Source: CAZNPH01 sp964574985 (GTDB lineage: Bacteria > Bacteroidota > Bacteroidia > Bacteroidales > SM23-62). Taken from it: 64,000 bases of DNA. The notes beneath the pieces were generated by a model that was not told where the DNA came from, made no database searches, and saw only the letters and a program-made list of their open reading frames with translations. The stretch covers positions 1 to 64,000 of the forward strand of contig CAZNPH010000017.1 of the NCBI GenBank assembly GCA_964574985.1, written 5' to 3'. Position numbers and translations under genes: made by a program. Shown here one piece after another: positions 26,845-36,777 of the stretch; within the stretch, counting starts at the first letter, position 1; every line of letters begins with the position of its first letter.

Positions 26845-28320
26845 ATGCAAACACCAGAATCTCATTCGATCAAGTTTAACTGGCAACGGGTCAGTAAGCC
26901 GCTTTTTCTGGCCCTGATCAGTCCGTTTGCCGCCGGCAATGCAGGGGTAAATGCAGCCGGAGAACCCGAAAAAATGAATGTCCTTTTCATCGTTTCCGAT
27001 GATCTATGTGTCAAAGGGGAAGAGATGGCCGTGACTCCGAATCTGGAACGGCTTGCAGAAATAGGAATGCGCTTCAACCAGGCGTATTGCCAGTACCCGG
27101 TATGCTGCCCGTCCCGGAATTCATTTCTGACCGGCATGCGGTCGGAAGATCTGGGCGGACTGTGGGCTCCGATTCGCGATCTGGTACCGGATGTAACCAC
27201 ATTGCCCCAACTGTTCCGTGAGAACGGTTATTACACCGCATCCATCGGCAAGGTATTTCATGTGGACGGCTGGGATCTCCGCTGGCCGGATGAGGAATGG
27301 AAATATGACGACGAGAAGAGCTGGGACTTCCGTGTCAATTGTCCCCCGGCCAATCAGGGAGAACGGCGTATGCCTCCCTTTCCGCGGAAGGGCATCCGCC
27401 ATGAGTGGCCCGGGCATTCGGGAGCCATTGATTACGGTATGATCTCTTTCGAATCTGATCTGGCACAGGATGACGGACAGTCAACCCAGGAAGCCATCCG
27501 CCAGCTGGACCTGAACCTTGACAAGCCTTTTTTCCTTGCCGTCGGTTACCGCCGCCCGCATGCGCCCTTCATTGCTCCGGAGGCATATTTCTGGCCCTAT
27601 CCGCTGAATACAATACATTTGCCCGATCCGGGGGACCGTACGGATGTGACGGACCTTGCTTTCAATGTGGTTCCACCCAATTATGGTGATGCGGAGGCCA
27701 TGAAAAAGCTGAGGATGTGTTACCTGGCCAGTGTATCATTCCTTGATTCCCAGGTTGGGCGGTTGTTGCAGTCACTGGAAGACCACGGGTTGATGGAAAA
27801 TACGATCATCGTATTTTTTTCCGATCATGGATTTCAACTGGGCGAGCACGGCGAATGGCACAAAAACAACCTTTATGAGGAATCGGCCCGGGCATCTCTG
27901 ATCATTCGTGTTCCCGGTGTCACCACTGCCGGGTCCGCCAGCGATGCATTGGTGCAACTGATCGATCTGTATCCGACCTTGCAGGAATATTGCGGTTTGC
28001 CAAATCCCCACCAGGAGCTTCCCGGACGGTCGCTGTTGCCCCTGCTGGAAAATCCGGATACAGAATTCGAAGAAAAACCTGCTTTTACCCAGGTAAGACG
28101 GAAAGTGGACGGATCGGATGCCATGGGGTACAGCGTCCGGTTCAGGGATTACCGGTACAATGAATGGTGGAAGCTTGGTGAGGAACCCGGACTGGTTGCC
28201 ACGGAACTGTATGACCTTGAAAAGGACCCGGCTTCGGAAACCAATGTGAGCAATTTTCCTGCCTATGCAGATGTCCGGGAAGAACTGAGCGGACTGATTG
28301 AGGCGTTCCGTTCCAAATAG
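26845..28320 (+). CDS. S1-family sulfatase (iduronate-2-sulfatase-like)
   Basis: 491 residues, normal for the family. Residues 44-60 (MNVLFIVSDDLCVKG) hold the metal aspartates. The formylglycine site is CCPSR with Cys87 as the modified residue, followed by NSFLTG. Later blocks GYRRPHAPFIAPE, FFSDHGFQLGEHGEWHKN and the Lys/His ligands are intact. The layout matches iduronate-2-sulfatase-like bacterial enzymes acting on sulfated algal or host glycans. The signal peptide is atypical (long N-region, hydrophobic stretch about 18-37). It depends on a sulfatase-maturating enzyme not present here. It is convergent with GH32, three bases apart. Confidence 0.9.
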   Translation: MQTPESHSIKFNWQRVSKPLFLALISPFAAGNAGVNAAGEPEKMNVLFIVSDDLCVKGEEMAVTPNLERLAEIGMRFNQAYCQYPVCCPSRNSFLTGMRSEDLGGLWAPIRDLVPDVTTLPQLFRENGYYTASIGKVFHVDGWDLRWPDEEWKYDDEKSWDFRVNCPPANQGERRMPPFPRKGIRHEWPGHSGAIDYGMISFESDLAQDDGQSTQEAIRQLDLNLDKPFFLAVGYRRPHAPFIAPEAYFWPYPLNTIHLPDPGDRTDVTDLAFNVVPPNYGDAEAMKKLRMCYLASVSFLDSQVGRLLQSLEDHGLMENTIIVFFSDHGFQLGEHGEWHKNNLYEESARASLIIRVPGVTTAGSASDALVQLIDLYPTLQEYCGLPNPHQELPGRSLLPLLENPDTEFEEKPAFTQVRRKVDGSDAMGYSVRFRDYRYNEWWKLGEEPGLVATELYDLEKDPASETNVSNFPAYADVREELSGLIEAFRSK

Positions 28321-28322
28321 AA

Positions 28323-29867
28323 TTACGGATTCAGTTTCCAGGCCTCCAGGGACCTTAGCCTTGCAATGCCTCCAAGCCTTGTCAGGGCTATGCGGTCTCC
28401 CTTGATGTATTCCTTTTTCACCTGGCGGGTAATGCAATACCTGCCACCGTTGACAAAAATTTCCACGAGCTGTTTGTCAATAAAGATCTGCAATTGCAGG
28501 GGATCGCCATAATCCCATTCTTCAACGGGCACTTTCACCCCCCCCACATTGATCACATCCCCGCTCCACATGATATACAATCCACCTTTGCCCTGGTCAT
28601 CACACAGCACATTGAGTCCGCAAAACGAAGCGGTTCCAAGTTCGAGTTCAAGCTTTGCCTCAAGCTGGTTTCCCCGGATCTCCTTCAGTACATCCGATCC
28701 CGTGACCGCACTGTGAACCGGCAGTTCCATAGGACCTACCGTAAAATGTTCACCACGAAGCTGTTTCATGGAGCCAACCGGTTGCTGGATGAGTGCTCCG
28801 TCGCCGTCAATGCTCAACTGCCGGGGAATGGCGAAGCATCCGTTCCACAATTCAGAGGTGTTTTTCCGGTAAACGTCCCTGTAATTGGGCATCCATCTCC
28901 TGTCCCATCCGGGTATCCAGGCCATAAGGAATAAATTTCCCTGGTCGTCCTGTATAGTTTCCTGGGCGTAATAATGACCGCTGTAATCCAGTATGCCCTC
29001 AAAAACCGGAGTAAAGACAAAGTTATCAATATCAAGGTCTCCGGTAAAATAAACGGTTCTGTCCACCGGCGCATCACAGGATGCCAGAAATACCCATTTG
29101 TCCCCAAGCGGCCTGAGCTCGGGAACTTCAAAATTCCTGTGCTTGTGTTTCGGGTATGTGAAAAGGATGCCTTTGTATTCCCATTCGGTAAGGCCGGCAT
29201 TTTTTCCCTCGAAGATGGGTACCGGGACAAATTCCTCTTCGAAGAATCCTGCACAGGCGATCATGAAAGTTCTCCCCTGGGTTTCAAAAACAAAAGGATC
29301 CCGCCAGGATTTATTGAATTCGGGTATTTCAGGTTGGTCAAGTGTCAGAACAGGGTTGGGGCCGTCATGACTCCATCCGTTCAGGTCACCGGTCATCTCA
29401 GCCCGCCAGAATTTCATGGAACCGCCTTTGCCCGTCGAATAAAAAGCCAGCGGCTTGCCCTCTTCGTTTATGATGACAGACCCCGAACCAACACGGGATA
29501 ATCCCAGTTCGAAAGCAGGTGTCAGCCCCGGTTCCATGTGCTCCCAGTGCAAAAGATCACGGCTCCTGGCATGGGCCCAGTACCAGCCGCCGAAATCGGC
29601 GCTGAACGGATTGAGTCCGTATAAAATATGATACCAGCCGTTGTGGTATATCCCTCCATTGGGGTCGCCCATACACCCTGCCGGCGGGGTCAGGTGGAAA
29701 GCCGGGCGCATGGGATCCCGGCTGATGATCACCGATGCCGAATCTATTGCCCGTGAGATATTTTCAGGAGTAAGCTTCCGGCTTTGTGCATGCAATGTCA
29801 ATAAACCGGATGTCCATATCAGAATAACCGGAAACCAGAATCTGGGTCTGAAGATATACCTGCTCAT
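28323..29867 (-). CDS. GH32 fructan hydrolase (levanase/invertase-like)
   Basis: 514 residues, signal peptide ending near LHAQS. Five-bladed propeller motifs of GH32: nucleophile in AGCMGDPNGG (Asp68), WYWAHARSRDLLHWEH, the transition-state RDP in KSWRDPFVF near 200, and the acid/base Glu in NFEVPELRP near 250. A C-terminal beta-sandwich ends with VEIFVNGGRYCIT, a block typical of the family. The usual WMNDPNG is changed to CMGDPNG, still with the catalytic Asp. It probably cleaves fructosyl residues. Expressed divergently from the DUF5060/PagL side. Confidence 0.9.
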   Translation of the reverse strand: MSRYIFRPRFWFPVILIWTSGLLTLHAQSRKLTPENISRAIDSASVIISRDPMRPAFHLTPPAGCMGDPNGGIYHNGWYHILYGLNPFSADFGGWYWAHARSRDLLHWEHMEPGLTPAFELGLSRVGSGSVIINEEGKPLAFYSTGKGGSMKFWRAEMTGDLNGWSHDGPNPVLTLDQPEIPEFNKSWRDPFVFETQGRTFMIACAGFFEEEFVPVPIFEGKNAGLTEWEYKGILFTYPKHKHRNFEVPELRPLGDKWVFLASCDAPVDRTVYFTGDLDIDNFVFTPVFEGILDYSGHYYAQETIQDDQGNLFLMAWIPGWDRRWMPNYRDVYRKNTSELWNGCFAIPRQLSIDGDGALIQQPVGSMKQLRGEHFTVGPMELPVHSAVTGSDVLKEIRGNQLEAKLELELGTASFCGLNVLCDDQGKGGLYIMWSGDVINVGGVKVPVEEWDYGDPLQLQIFIDKQLVEIFVNGGRYCITRQVKKEYIKGDRIALTRLGGIARLRSLEAWKLNP

Positions 29868-29935
29868 TGGATTTGTTGTGTTTTGGAATTTAAAAATACA
29901 TCATGATTTTATAAAAAACAACGAAGAAAATCTCC

Positions 29936-29943
29936 TATTTTTG
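29936..29943 (+). promoter_or_regulatory. -7 promoter element with small hairpin
   Basis: TATTTTTG matches TAnnTTTG and is flanked by CTCC and GGAG, forming a four-base stem around the element. It points toward the lipoprotein remnant at 30010 and the PagL gene. Confidence 0.4.
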
Positions 29944-30009
29944 GAGTTTATGAATTAATCAGGTTTTACTTTTATTAAATTAAGGAAATAAAACCGACAC
30001 CTCAAAAAA

Positions 30010-30367
30010 ATGATGAAATCTGCGTTTTTATCCGTATCGTTTATTTTGTTGGTTTCCACTGGCTGTCTGCACGCCGGGTCAGAGGCAACAACAAAAAAAA
30101 GAGCAAAACCGGATCGAAAAATGGGATGTGTTTGAAGTTGAACTGCAGGGCGAAAAACAAGGCAATCCTTTTCAGGAATCTTTCGAGAACAGCCCTGAAC
30201 CGCTCACGCTGAAATACGAACTGCCGGAATTGTACACGGTTGCGAAATACGGGATATTGTCCGGCCGGGGTTACCACTGGGGTGTATATCTTGAATTGCC
30301 CGGGACGATGAACGAAGATACGAGTCCGTCCAGACACCTATGGGTCATAATAATGAAAAACCGGTAA
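30010..30367 (+). pseudogene. Lipoprotein remnant, DUF5060-like N-terminus
   Basis: An ATG at 30010 starts a lipoprotein signal (SFILLVSTGC). Shortly after, the frame shifts near 30075 to NRIEKWDVFEVELQGEKQGN, which looks like the opening of the DUF5060 beta-sandwich found at the front of apiosidase-like glycosidases. The rest of that enzyme is absent; the frame ends after 60 unrelated residues at 30367. It is a decayed 5' end of a secreted glycosidase gene. Family assignment is from one short block. Confidence 0.45.
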
Positions 30368-30369
30368 AT

Positions 30370-31017
30370 ATGCAGGTTCCCGGAAAACGAATCTTTGTCT
30401 GCCTGTCCATTGTCATCATGGTGCTGAACCATATTCCGGCTCCCGGAAATGATATGCCTGATGACGGCAGACATAAGACCGGATTCATTGCCGGCTACGG
30501 GGGACAGAACCCGGGCCTGTTTTTCGATGATGTACAATATGACTATCGTGTATGGTTCCTGCAGTTTCAGTATTATTATGCTTTGCTGAAAATAAAAACC
30601 TGGAGTCTGGAAGCAGTGGTTCAGCCCCAGTACAACATAACCCGGTTCCGAATCAATGATCAGACAGGCGATATAACCAGTGGTTATGAATTTGGACTGA
30701 ATGCCGGCATAATGGTCATGAAAAAGATACTGAAGGGACGGTTCAGCCCTTACTTATTGGTCAGCACCGGGCCTCACTATGTGTCGGGAACGCCCGAAAG
30801 GCAATCAAGCGGATTTATATTTTCAGATAACCTTTTTGTTGGCATGCATATCAGGGCTTCGGGAAATTTTTACGTGGATGTCAGGCCCGGATTCAGGCAC
30901 ATCAGCAATGCCGGAATAAAAGAACCCAACGGAGGGGTCAATGATTTTATCATCAGCGCGGGTTTTTCCCTCGTTCTGCCAATTGTGGAAAATCGACAAA
31001 AAATCAGGACAAAATGA
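30370..31017 (+). CDS. Lipid A 3-O-deacylase PagL-like outer-membrane protein
   Basis: 215 residues from ATG 30370 (an in-frame ATG lies at 30340). N-terminal signal, then alternating beta strands of an eight-stranded outer-membrane barrel. The C-terminal block FRHISNAGIKEPNGGVND is the PagL active-site motif (His-Ser pair with a downstream acidic residue). PagL removes the 3-O acyl chain of lipid A in the outer leaflet. The stop overlaps the antiporter start (ATGA), so the two are translationally coupled, an unusual pairing of envelope remodelling with ion transport. Confidence 0.82.
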   Translation: MQVPGKRIFVCLSIVIMVLNHIPAPGNDMPDDGRHKTGFIAGYGGQNPGLFFDDVQYDYRVWFLQFQYYYALLKIKTWSLEAVVQPQYNITRFRINDQTGDITSGYEFGLNAGIMVMKKILKGRFSPYLLVSTGPHYVSGTPERQSSGFIFSDNLFVGMHIRASGNFYVDVRPGFRHISNAGIKEPNGGVNDFIISAGFSLVLPIVENRQKIRTK

Positions 31018-32255
31018 ATATACTGCTGACCATAGGCCTTTTGCTGATAACCGGATATGCGGCGGGATTCCTGATGACCAGGATCGGTCTGCCCAAAATA
31101 ATCGGTTACATCATCACCGGCATTGTTTTTAGTCCGAACACCGTCAGTTTCGTTGAACAACGCGTACTGGATGCCACCCATCCCCTGATGGATGTTTGCC
31201 TGGCATTTATCGTTTTTGAGATCGGAGGGGCACTAAAATGGTCAAAGATCAGAAAACATGAAAATGAAATAATCAGCATCACACTGGCGGCCAGTATTTT
31301 CCCATATATTTTGATTGCCGCGGGCATTCTTGGTTTTGATTTGCTGTTTCCAGGCATTTTGTCTTTCGGTCACATGAATTTATTGTATTTTTCACTGATA
31401 CTCGGCGCGTTGGCCAGTCCGACCGATCCCACGGCGACTTTTGCCGTTATGCACCAGTACAAGTCAAAAGGGAAAGTGTCGGATACCATTGTGGGAATTG
31501 CCGCGCTGGATGATGCCCTGGGTATTTTGCTGTTCAGCCTCACCCTGGGCATTATTTCCATTTTCACGGGCAGCCATACCGGCCTGTTCGGGAATCCCAT
31601 TGCGAATTCCGTATATCAGATTGCCGTGGCCATCCTGACGGGACTGGCCCTGGGGATCCTCCTGCTGCTGGTTTCCGATATCTTGCGGATCAAAGGCGAA
31701 GGCCAATGGGTTATCGTGGTTTTCGCAATCATAATATTCGGTGTGGGCATTTCGAAAGTTTTACAAGTGGATGAAGTATTGACCTCTATGACCATAGGGA
31801 TTGTAGTCGCCAATAAATGCAAAAGGCAGAAAGAGATATACAGAATACTGGAGCGCTATACCGAAGACATGATCTTCCTTTTCTTTTTTCTGTTGAGCGG
31901 ACTCCATCTGGATATAACCACCATTCCGAAGGCCACCATCCTGATCCTGATATTTGTTGCATTGCGGACCACGGGGAAATACGCCGGAGCGGATGCAGGT
32001 GCCCGTCTGGTAAATGCGGATCCGGTCATCCGGAAAAATACGGCCGGGGGATTGCTTCCCCAGGGTGGGATCGTGATCGGACTTGTACTGAGTATATACG
32101 CCAATGAAGCATTCAAGGAAATATCGGAAATCATGCTGACCACAACTATGGGGACCGTTATCGTCTTTGAGCTCATTGGGCCGTTAGTGGCCAGGCATTC
32201 ATTAAAAAGATCGGGAGAGATAAAAAACAGTCATGAAAAATCCGGGAAGTCATAA
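31014..32255 (+). CDS. Cation:proton antiporter (CPA/Kef-type)
   Basis: 413 residues with about 12 hydrophobic segments. The first helices read TGYAAGFLMTRIGLPKIIGY and IITGIVFSPNTV. The ion-site region LGALASPTDPTATFAV and the following GIAALDDALGILLFSL (Asp pair) match the Na+/H+ exchanger superfamily. There is no TrkA-N or other regulatory domain, so it is a bare transport core of about 400 residues ending in a charged tail. Probably a monovalent cation/proton exchanger of the inner membrane. Coupled to the PagL gene. Confidence 0.85.
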   Translation: MNILLTIGLLLITGYAAGFLMTRIGLPKIIGYIITGIVFSPNTVSFVEQRVLDATHPLMDVCLAFIVFEIGGALKWSKIRKHENEIISITLAASIFPYILIAAGILGFDLLFPGILSFGHMNLLYFSLILGALASPTDPTATFAVMHQYKSKGKVSDTIVGIAALDDALGILLFSLTLGIISIFTGSHTGLFGNPIANSVYQIAVAILTGLALGILLLLVSDILRIKGEGQWVIVVFAIIIFGVGISKVLQVDEVLTSMTIGIVVANKCKRQKEIYRILERYTEDMIFLFFFLLSGLHLDITTIPKATILILIFVALRTTGKYAGADAGARLVNADPVIRKNTAGGLLPQGGIVIGLVLSIYANEAFKEISEIMLTTTMGTVIVFELIGPLVARHSLKRSGEIKNSHEKSGKS

Positions 32256-32286
32256 AACATAGTAATCCGTTTGTAATCAAGCCATT

Positions 32287-34647
32287 ATGAAAAAAGTTCT
32301 CAAAGCATTTCTGTACTTTTTGGCCGGACTGATCATCGTTGTTTCCGGACTCGCTGTTGCCCTCCGCATGATGAGTCCGGGTACCCCCCAACCCATTACA
32401 GACCGGAACGGAAAGACAATTCCCGGGAGCATTTCCGCCATTGAAAAAATCACCCTGGGGGGATATGAGCAGTACATTATTGTCCGGGGAGCCGGCAAAT
32501 CCTATTCCGAAGACATCCCACCGGAAACCATGAATGTCCGACAATTCATTTCGGATGCCCGGGAACTCAGCCAAAAGCTCATCGAACGTTTCAGCCGGGA
32601 AAAGATATTCCTAATGGGGCATTCCTGGGGCTCTTTTCTGGGGATCCTGACAGCCTACCGGTATCCTCAGCTGTATCATGCATATTTTGGTGTGGGACAG
32701 GTCTGTGATCAGTACAAAGGTGAACAGGTTGCACTGGAACTGGTCAAAAAAGCAGCCGTCAGACAGCATGATGAAAAGGCGGTCAGGGAGCTTTCCCGGA
32801 TCAGCTTTCCGGATTCACTGGCCGGCAGCAGGGAGTGGCTGGACTATCTGAAGGTTCAGCGGTCTTATGCCAATGAGTTTGGATACGGCATTGCCCGGGA
32901 TTTCCGTGGAATATGGCCGGTGATTAAACTGGTCCTGCAGGCAAAAGAATATACCCTGGGTGAAAAACTCAATGCTTTGCAGGGAAGTATGTTCTCACTT
33001 GAACATCTCTGGCCGGAAATAATCCAGAGAAATCTTTTCTGTGAGATCGACAGCATGCAGTTGCCGGTTTATATCCTTCAGGGGAAATATGATGCCCAGT
33101 CACCCCATGCAGTGGCCGAAGACTTTTATGAACAGCTGAAAGCGCCCCGGAAGGCCTTTTATACCTTTCATCATTCCGCCCATAGTCCGGTTATAGAAGA
33201 AACGGCTAAGTTCAATTCCATTGTAAAAGAAAAAGCTTTTGGCAATGAATTGCTTGCCGGTTCATTGCTCTCAGGTCAGGAAAGCTCCGGGGGATCAACG
33301 GTTCACGAAAAAATCCGGCAGCGCACGGATGAAATCCGGGATTACCTGATTGCCATCCGGAGAGACCTGCATGAACATCCTGAATTGCCGGGGCAGGAGA
33401 GAAAGACCTCAAAAATCGTTGAGGAATATCTTTTGTTGCTCGGACTGGATGTCAGGAGCCATATTGGAGGATACGGGGTGGTGGGCATTCTGAATGGCCG
33501 GAACCCCGGCAAAAAGATCGCCTGGCGTGCAGATATGGATGCGATGGAAACAGGGCACATACGCGGGCATGACGTTCATACAGCAATCGGGATGGGGGTG
33601 GCCAATGTGCTGGCAGCACAGAAAGAAAATATCAACGGGACCATTTATTTCATCTTCCAGCCATCGGAGGAGAACTTCGAAGGGGCCCTGTCCATGATCG
33701 ATGACGGGTTGTTTGAACTGATCGATCCCGTTGAGATTTATGCCTTGCATGTCAATCCCATACCGGCCGGATCAATAGCTGCCAAACCAAATGAAGTCTA
33801 TGCCCGGATGAAAGTGATCAGGATCACCTACCGGAATACCGGAAATGGAGAAGACAAAATTGATTATACGAAAACAGTCCTCAACGAACTGACGCAGGTT
33901 GAAACGGTTCTGACCGGCAGCCATGAAGATTTATTGACCGGAGCCATTGCAAAAGCCAGGCAACGGCTCCGCAATTCGGAATTCAACCATGACCTGGTTT
34001 CCATTGAGTATGCTTTTGAATATCCCACGATGATGAACGATCCTCATCTGACAAAGGAATCATTGCACGCCATATCAGATGTCTACGGGGAGCAGGCTGT
34101 CGCCCCCGTCTATGGGGTAGTTCCCGGTTTCAATGATGATTTTTGCTACTTCCAGCAAAATGTGCCCGGTGTGTATTTTTTCCTGGGGGCATCCGATTTT
34201 CAGAAAGGTTTGATTTCAATGCCCCATTCCCCCGATTTTGCCGTGGATGAAGAATGCATAGTTTATGGGATCAGGTATGCCGCATCCATGCTGGTGGAAA
34301 GGCTGAACAAACATAAATCGGTAAACGATGAGAAATATCCTCCTGCTTGTGCTGACCGTCATCTTGCCGGACTCACCCAACGGGATGCATATTTCCCCGG
34401 ATTACTGGCCCTTTGCGGGGACCTGGAACGTGCCGGTCCCTCATATAATGCATGGAATTTTATCTGGAACAGGCACGGACTGGTTCCCACGGTTTATGAT
34501 TATGACCGGGACACGGTAATCAATCCCTATTACCAGTTGAACCCGGAGATCAATCCGGATGATTATGTGTTCATCACCGAGGCACACCCTTTCAAAATAA
34601 GCCATTTCAACAGGGATGAAGCGAAAAACATGTTAAATATCAAATGA
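32287..34647 (+). pseudogene. Single ORF formed from three decayed genes: alpha/beta hydrolase, M20 amidohydrolase, GH47 fragment
   Basis: 786 codons. Residues 1-315 are a membrane-anchored alpha/beta hydrolase: nucleophile MGHSWGS is present, but the HGGPG oxyanion segment is missing, because IIVRGA joins directly to GKSYSED (about 32481-32510). Residues about 330-670 are an M20D amidohydrolase: HEHPELPGQE and FQPSEEN are kept, but RADMDAMETGHIRGHDVHTA has lost about 25 residues and the metal-ligand CGHD reads RGHD. Residues about 685-786 look like a GH47 alpha-mannosidase reduced to GLVPTVYDYDRDTVINPYYQ and the terminal TEAHPF block; its signal peptide survives in another frame from ATG 34328. 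All junctions are open, so a fusion protein could be made, but no part looks active. Confidence 0.65.
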
Positions 34648-34649
34648 CC

Positions 34650-35114
34650 ATGAAAACAGGAATTTATTTATTAATGATTTGTTGGATTCTTTTAACGGGT
34701 GCGGACTTGAACGGACAATATCCGGGCAATTTTAACCTTCAGGTGGTTGAGGAGTTCTCCGTTGGCTCTCAGGTGGGCACATTACGTGCGGTCCCCGTTG
34801 ACCTGAACGGTGACGGGTATCATGAATTTGCATGTGCCCAGGGTGAACAGTCAGACAGGAAGGTCTATGCATTTTCCGGGAATGTCATCGGATATCTGGG
34901 AGAAAATGCCTTCATTGCCATGGCTTCAAAGTTTATGGACCTGCCCGGAGAGCAGTTGCTGTGTTACTATCCGGACGGAAGGATCAGGATCTGGGCCGAC
35001 CGGAATGCAAGGGATTCCCGTATTGCTATACACAGATACAATTCACCTTATTACAAAATCGCCCAAAGTTTAACGGCCACGGGATATAACCTGATCAATC
35101 CGGGAGGATTGTAG
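34650..35114 (+). pseudogene. Short secreted FG-GAP-like protein, internal-deletion remnant
   Basis: 154 residues with a signal peptide (MKTGIYLLMICWILLTGADL) and one FG-GAP/calcium-type loop, VDLNGDGYHEFACAQG. The C-terminal PGEQLLCYYPDGRIRIWADR and a final YNLINPGGL match the end of much longer (500-600 residue) secreted propeller proteins found in polysaccharide loci. The middle appears lost in frame. It starts by overlapping the stop of the fused ORF and ends two bases before the next gene. A short genuine protein cannot be excluded. Confidence 0.5.
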
Positions 35115-35116
35115 TT

Positions 35117-36751
35117 ATGAAGAAACTGATTATGGCAGGATCGATGTTTTGTGCATTTTCAGCCTGTGTTTATGCACAGACAGGATCAATCATTGCAGAT
35201 TTCAGGACGCCGGGGGAGTTTCCGACCGGACTCTGTTTTGACGGGGAGAACCTGTGGCTGGCCGACCGGGGGACCGACAAGCTGCATTGCATTGATCCGG
35301 AAACGGGAAGGACGGTCCGTCAGATCGAGTCACCGGCTTACTGGCCCATGGGACTTGCCTGGGACGGAAAATGTCTCTGGAATGCCGATTACCGGGGACG
35401 GACCGATAAATCGGAGGACCTGGATGGCATGATCTTCAGGATCGATCCGGAAGACGGCACCATTCTGAAAACCTTGCAGGCACCCTCAAAAAGCCCCAAA
35501 GGATTGACTTTTGACGGCAGGTACCTCTGGTGTGTCGATGATGAAACGGATAAGGTCATCTGCTTCAACCAGTCCGACGGCACCACCATTCAATCTTTTC
35601 CTTCTCCCGCGAAAGATCCCAGGGGAATGGCTTTTGACGGCAAATACCTGTGGATCTCAGACCGGGGGACCGATGAGATCTATATGGTCGATCCCGGGAC
35701 AGGACTTGTTGTCATCATTATGGATGCCCCCGGGGTGTATGTGCACGGACTCGCAATTCAGGGAAATTCTTTATGGGTGGTGGATCATGAGGAGGACAAA
35801 GTATTCAGGCTGGCGATAAGAGATCCCGGAAAGTTTGTCCGCAAAGACAAACAGTGGCACCAGGTAACCTTTCATCATCAGGTAACCTGTTACGGACCGG
35901 GGAAGATCAAAACACTGAATATACATATCGCGCTGCCCGAAAACAGGGAAAATCAGGAGATATCCGGAGAAATCACCTATAACGAGGAACCGGATGAGGT
36001 GGTGACCGATTCCTGGGGTCAGAAAACGGCATTGTTCCGTTTCCGGGATCTGGAACCCGGAGAAAAAACGGATATACGGGTGACCACAGTCTTTGCAGCA
36101 TACAATGTGCGGTATTTTCTGTATCCTGAAAATATGGGATCCCTGGAAGATATCCCGGATGATATTAAGCAAAAGTATCTCCGGGATGATGAGAAATATC
36201 AGATCAACAGCAAAGCCGTCCGGGAAACCGTCCGCCGGGTTGTGGGAGAGGAAACCAATCCGTACTGGATCATGCGGAAGCTCCATCAGTACCTGATCGG
36301 TCATCTGTACTACAAAATGGATGGTGCATGGGACACCGCACCGACGGTCCTTGCCAACGGGCATGGCTCCTGTTCGGAATATACTTTCGTATTCATTGCG
36401 CTTTGCAGGGCGGCCGGACTCCCGGCGCGGTATGTCGGATCGGTCTGGGACAGAAATGAACTCGCTTACATGGACGATGTGTATCACCGCTGGGTGGAGG
36501 TATATCTGCCCGGTTACGGGTGGATCCCTAACGATCCCACCCACGGTGACCGGGAACTGCCCAGGGATCAGGTCTTCCCTGTCGGACTGGTGCGCAATGC
36601 GGCGTTGATCACCACCCAGTCTGGCGGGGGTTCTTCCACCATGGGATGGACATACAACAGCAATGAGAATTATACCACCGAACCCAAAACGAATCTAAAT
36701 ATTGCTCATTATGCCGATTGGGATAAGGTGGAAACAGGGAAAAAGGAATAA
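35117..36751 (+). CDS. Secreted beta-propeller / transglutaminase-like protein
   Basis: 544 residues, signal peptide ending near VYAQ. Residues 25-235 are five propeller repeats (GLCFDGENLWLADRGTDKLH and similar, with recurring LWxxD). After a beta-sandwich region, residues 400-490 form a transglutaminase-like core with the Cys-His-Asp triad: GSCSEYTFVFIALCRAAGLP (Cys), VYHRWVEVYLPGYGW (His) and NDPTHGD (Asp). All three are present. It may act as an envelope peptidase, amidase or cross-linking enzyme; target unknown. It is followed by a methyltransferase gene. Confidence 0.85.
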   Translation: MKKLIMAGSMFCAFSACVYAQTGSIIADFRTPGEFPTGLCFDGENLWLADRGTDKLHCIDPETGRTVRQIESPAYWPMGLAWDGKCLWNADYRGRTDKSEDLDGMIFRIDPEDGTILKTLQAPSKSPKGLTFDGRYLWCVDDETDKVICFNQSDGTTIQSFPSPAKDPRGMAFDGKYLWISDRGTDEIYMVDPGTGLVVIIMDAPGVYVHGLAIQGNSLWVVDHEEDKVFRLAIRDPGKFVRKDKQWHQVTFHHQVTCYGPGKIKTLNIHIALPENRENQEISGEITYNEEPDEVVTDSWGQKTALFRFRDLEPGEKTDIRVTTVFAAYNVRYFLYPENMGSLEDIPDDIKQKYLRDDEKYQINSKAVRETVRRVVGEETNPYWIMRKLHQYLIGHLYYKMDGAWDTAPTVLANGHGSCSEYTFVFIALCRAAGLPARYVGSVWDRNELAYMDDVYHRWVEVYLPGYGWIPNDPTHGDRELPRDQVFPVGLVRNAALITTQSGGGSSTMGWTYNSNENYTTEPKTNLNIAHYADWDKVETGKKE

Positions 36752-36777
36752 CCATTGTCTTGGAATAATTGAAAAAC

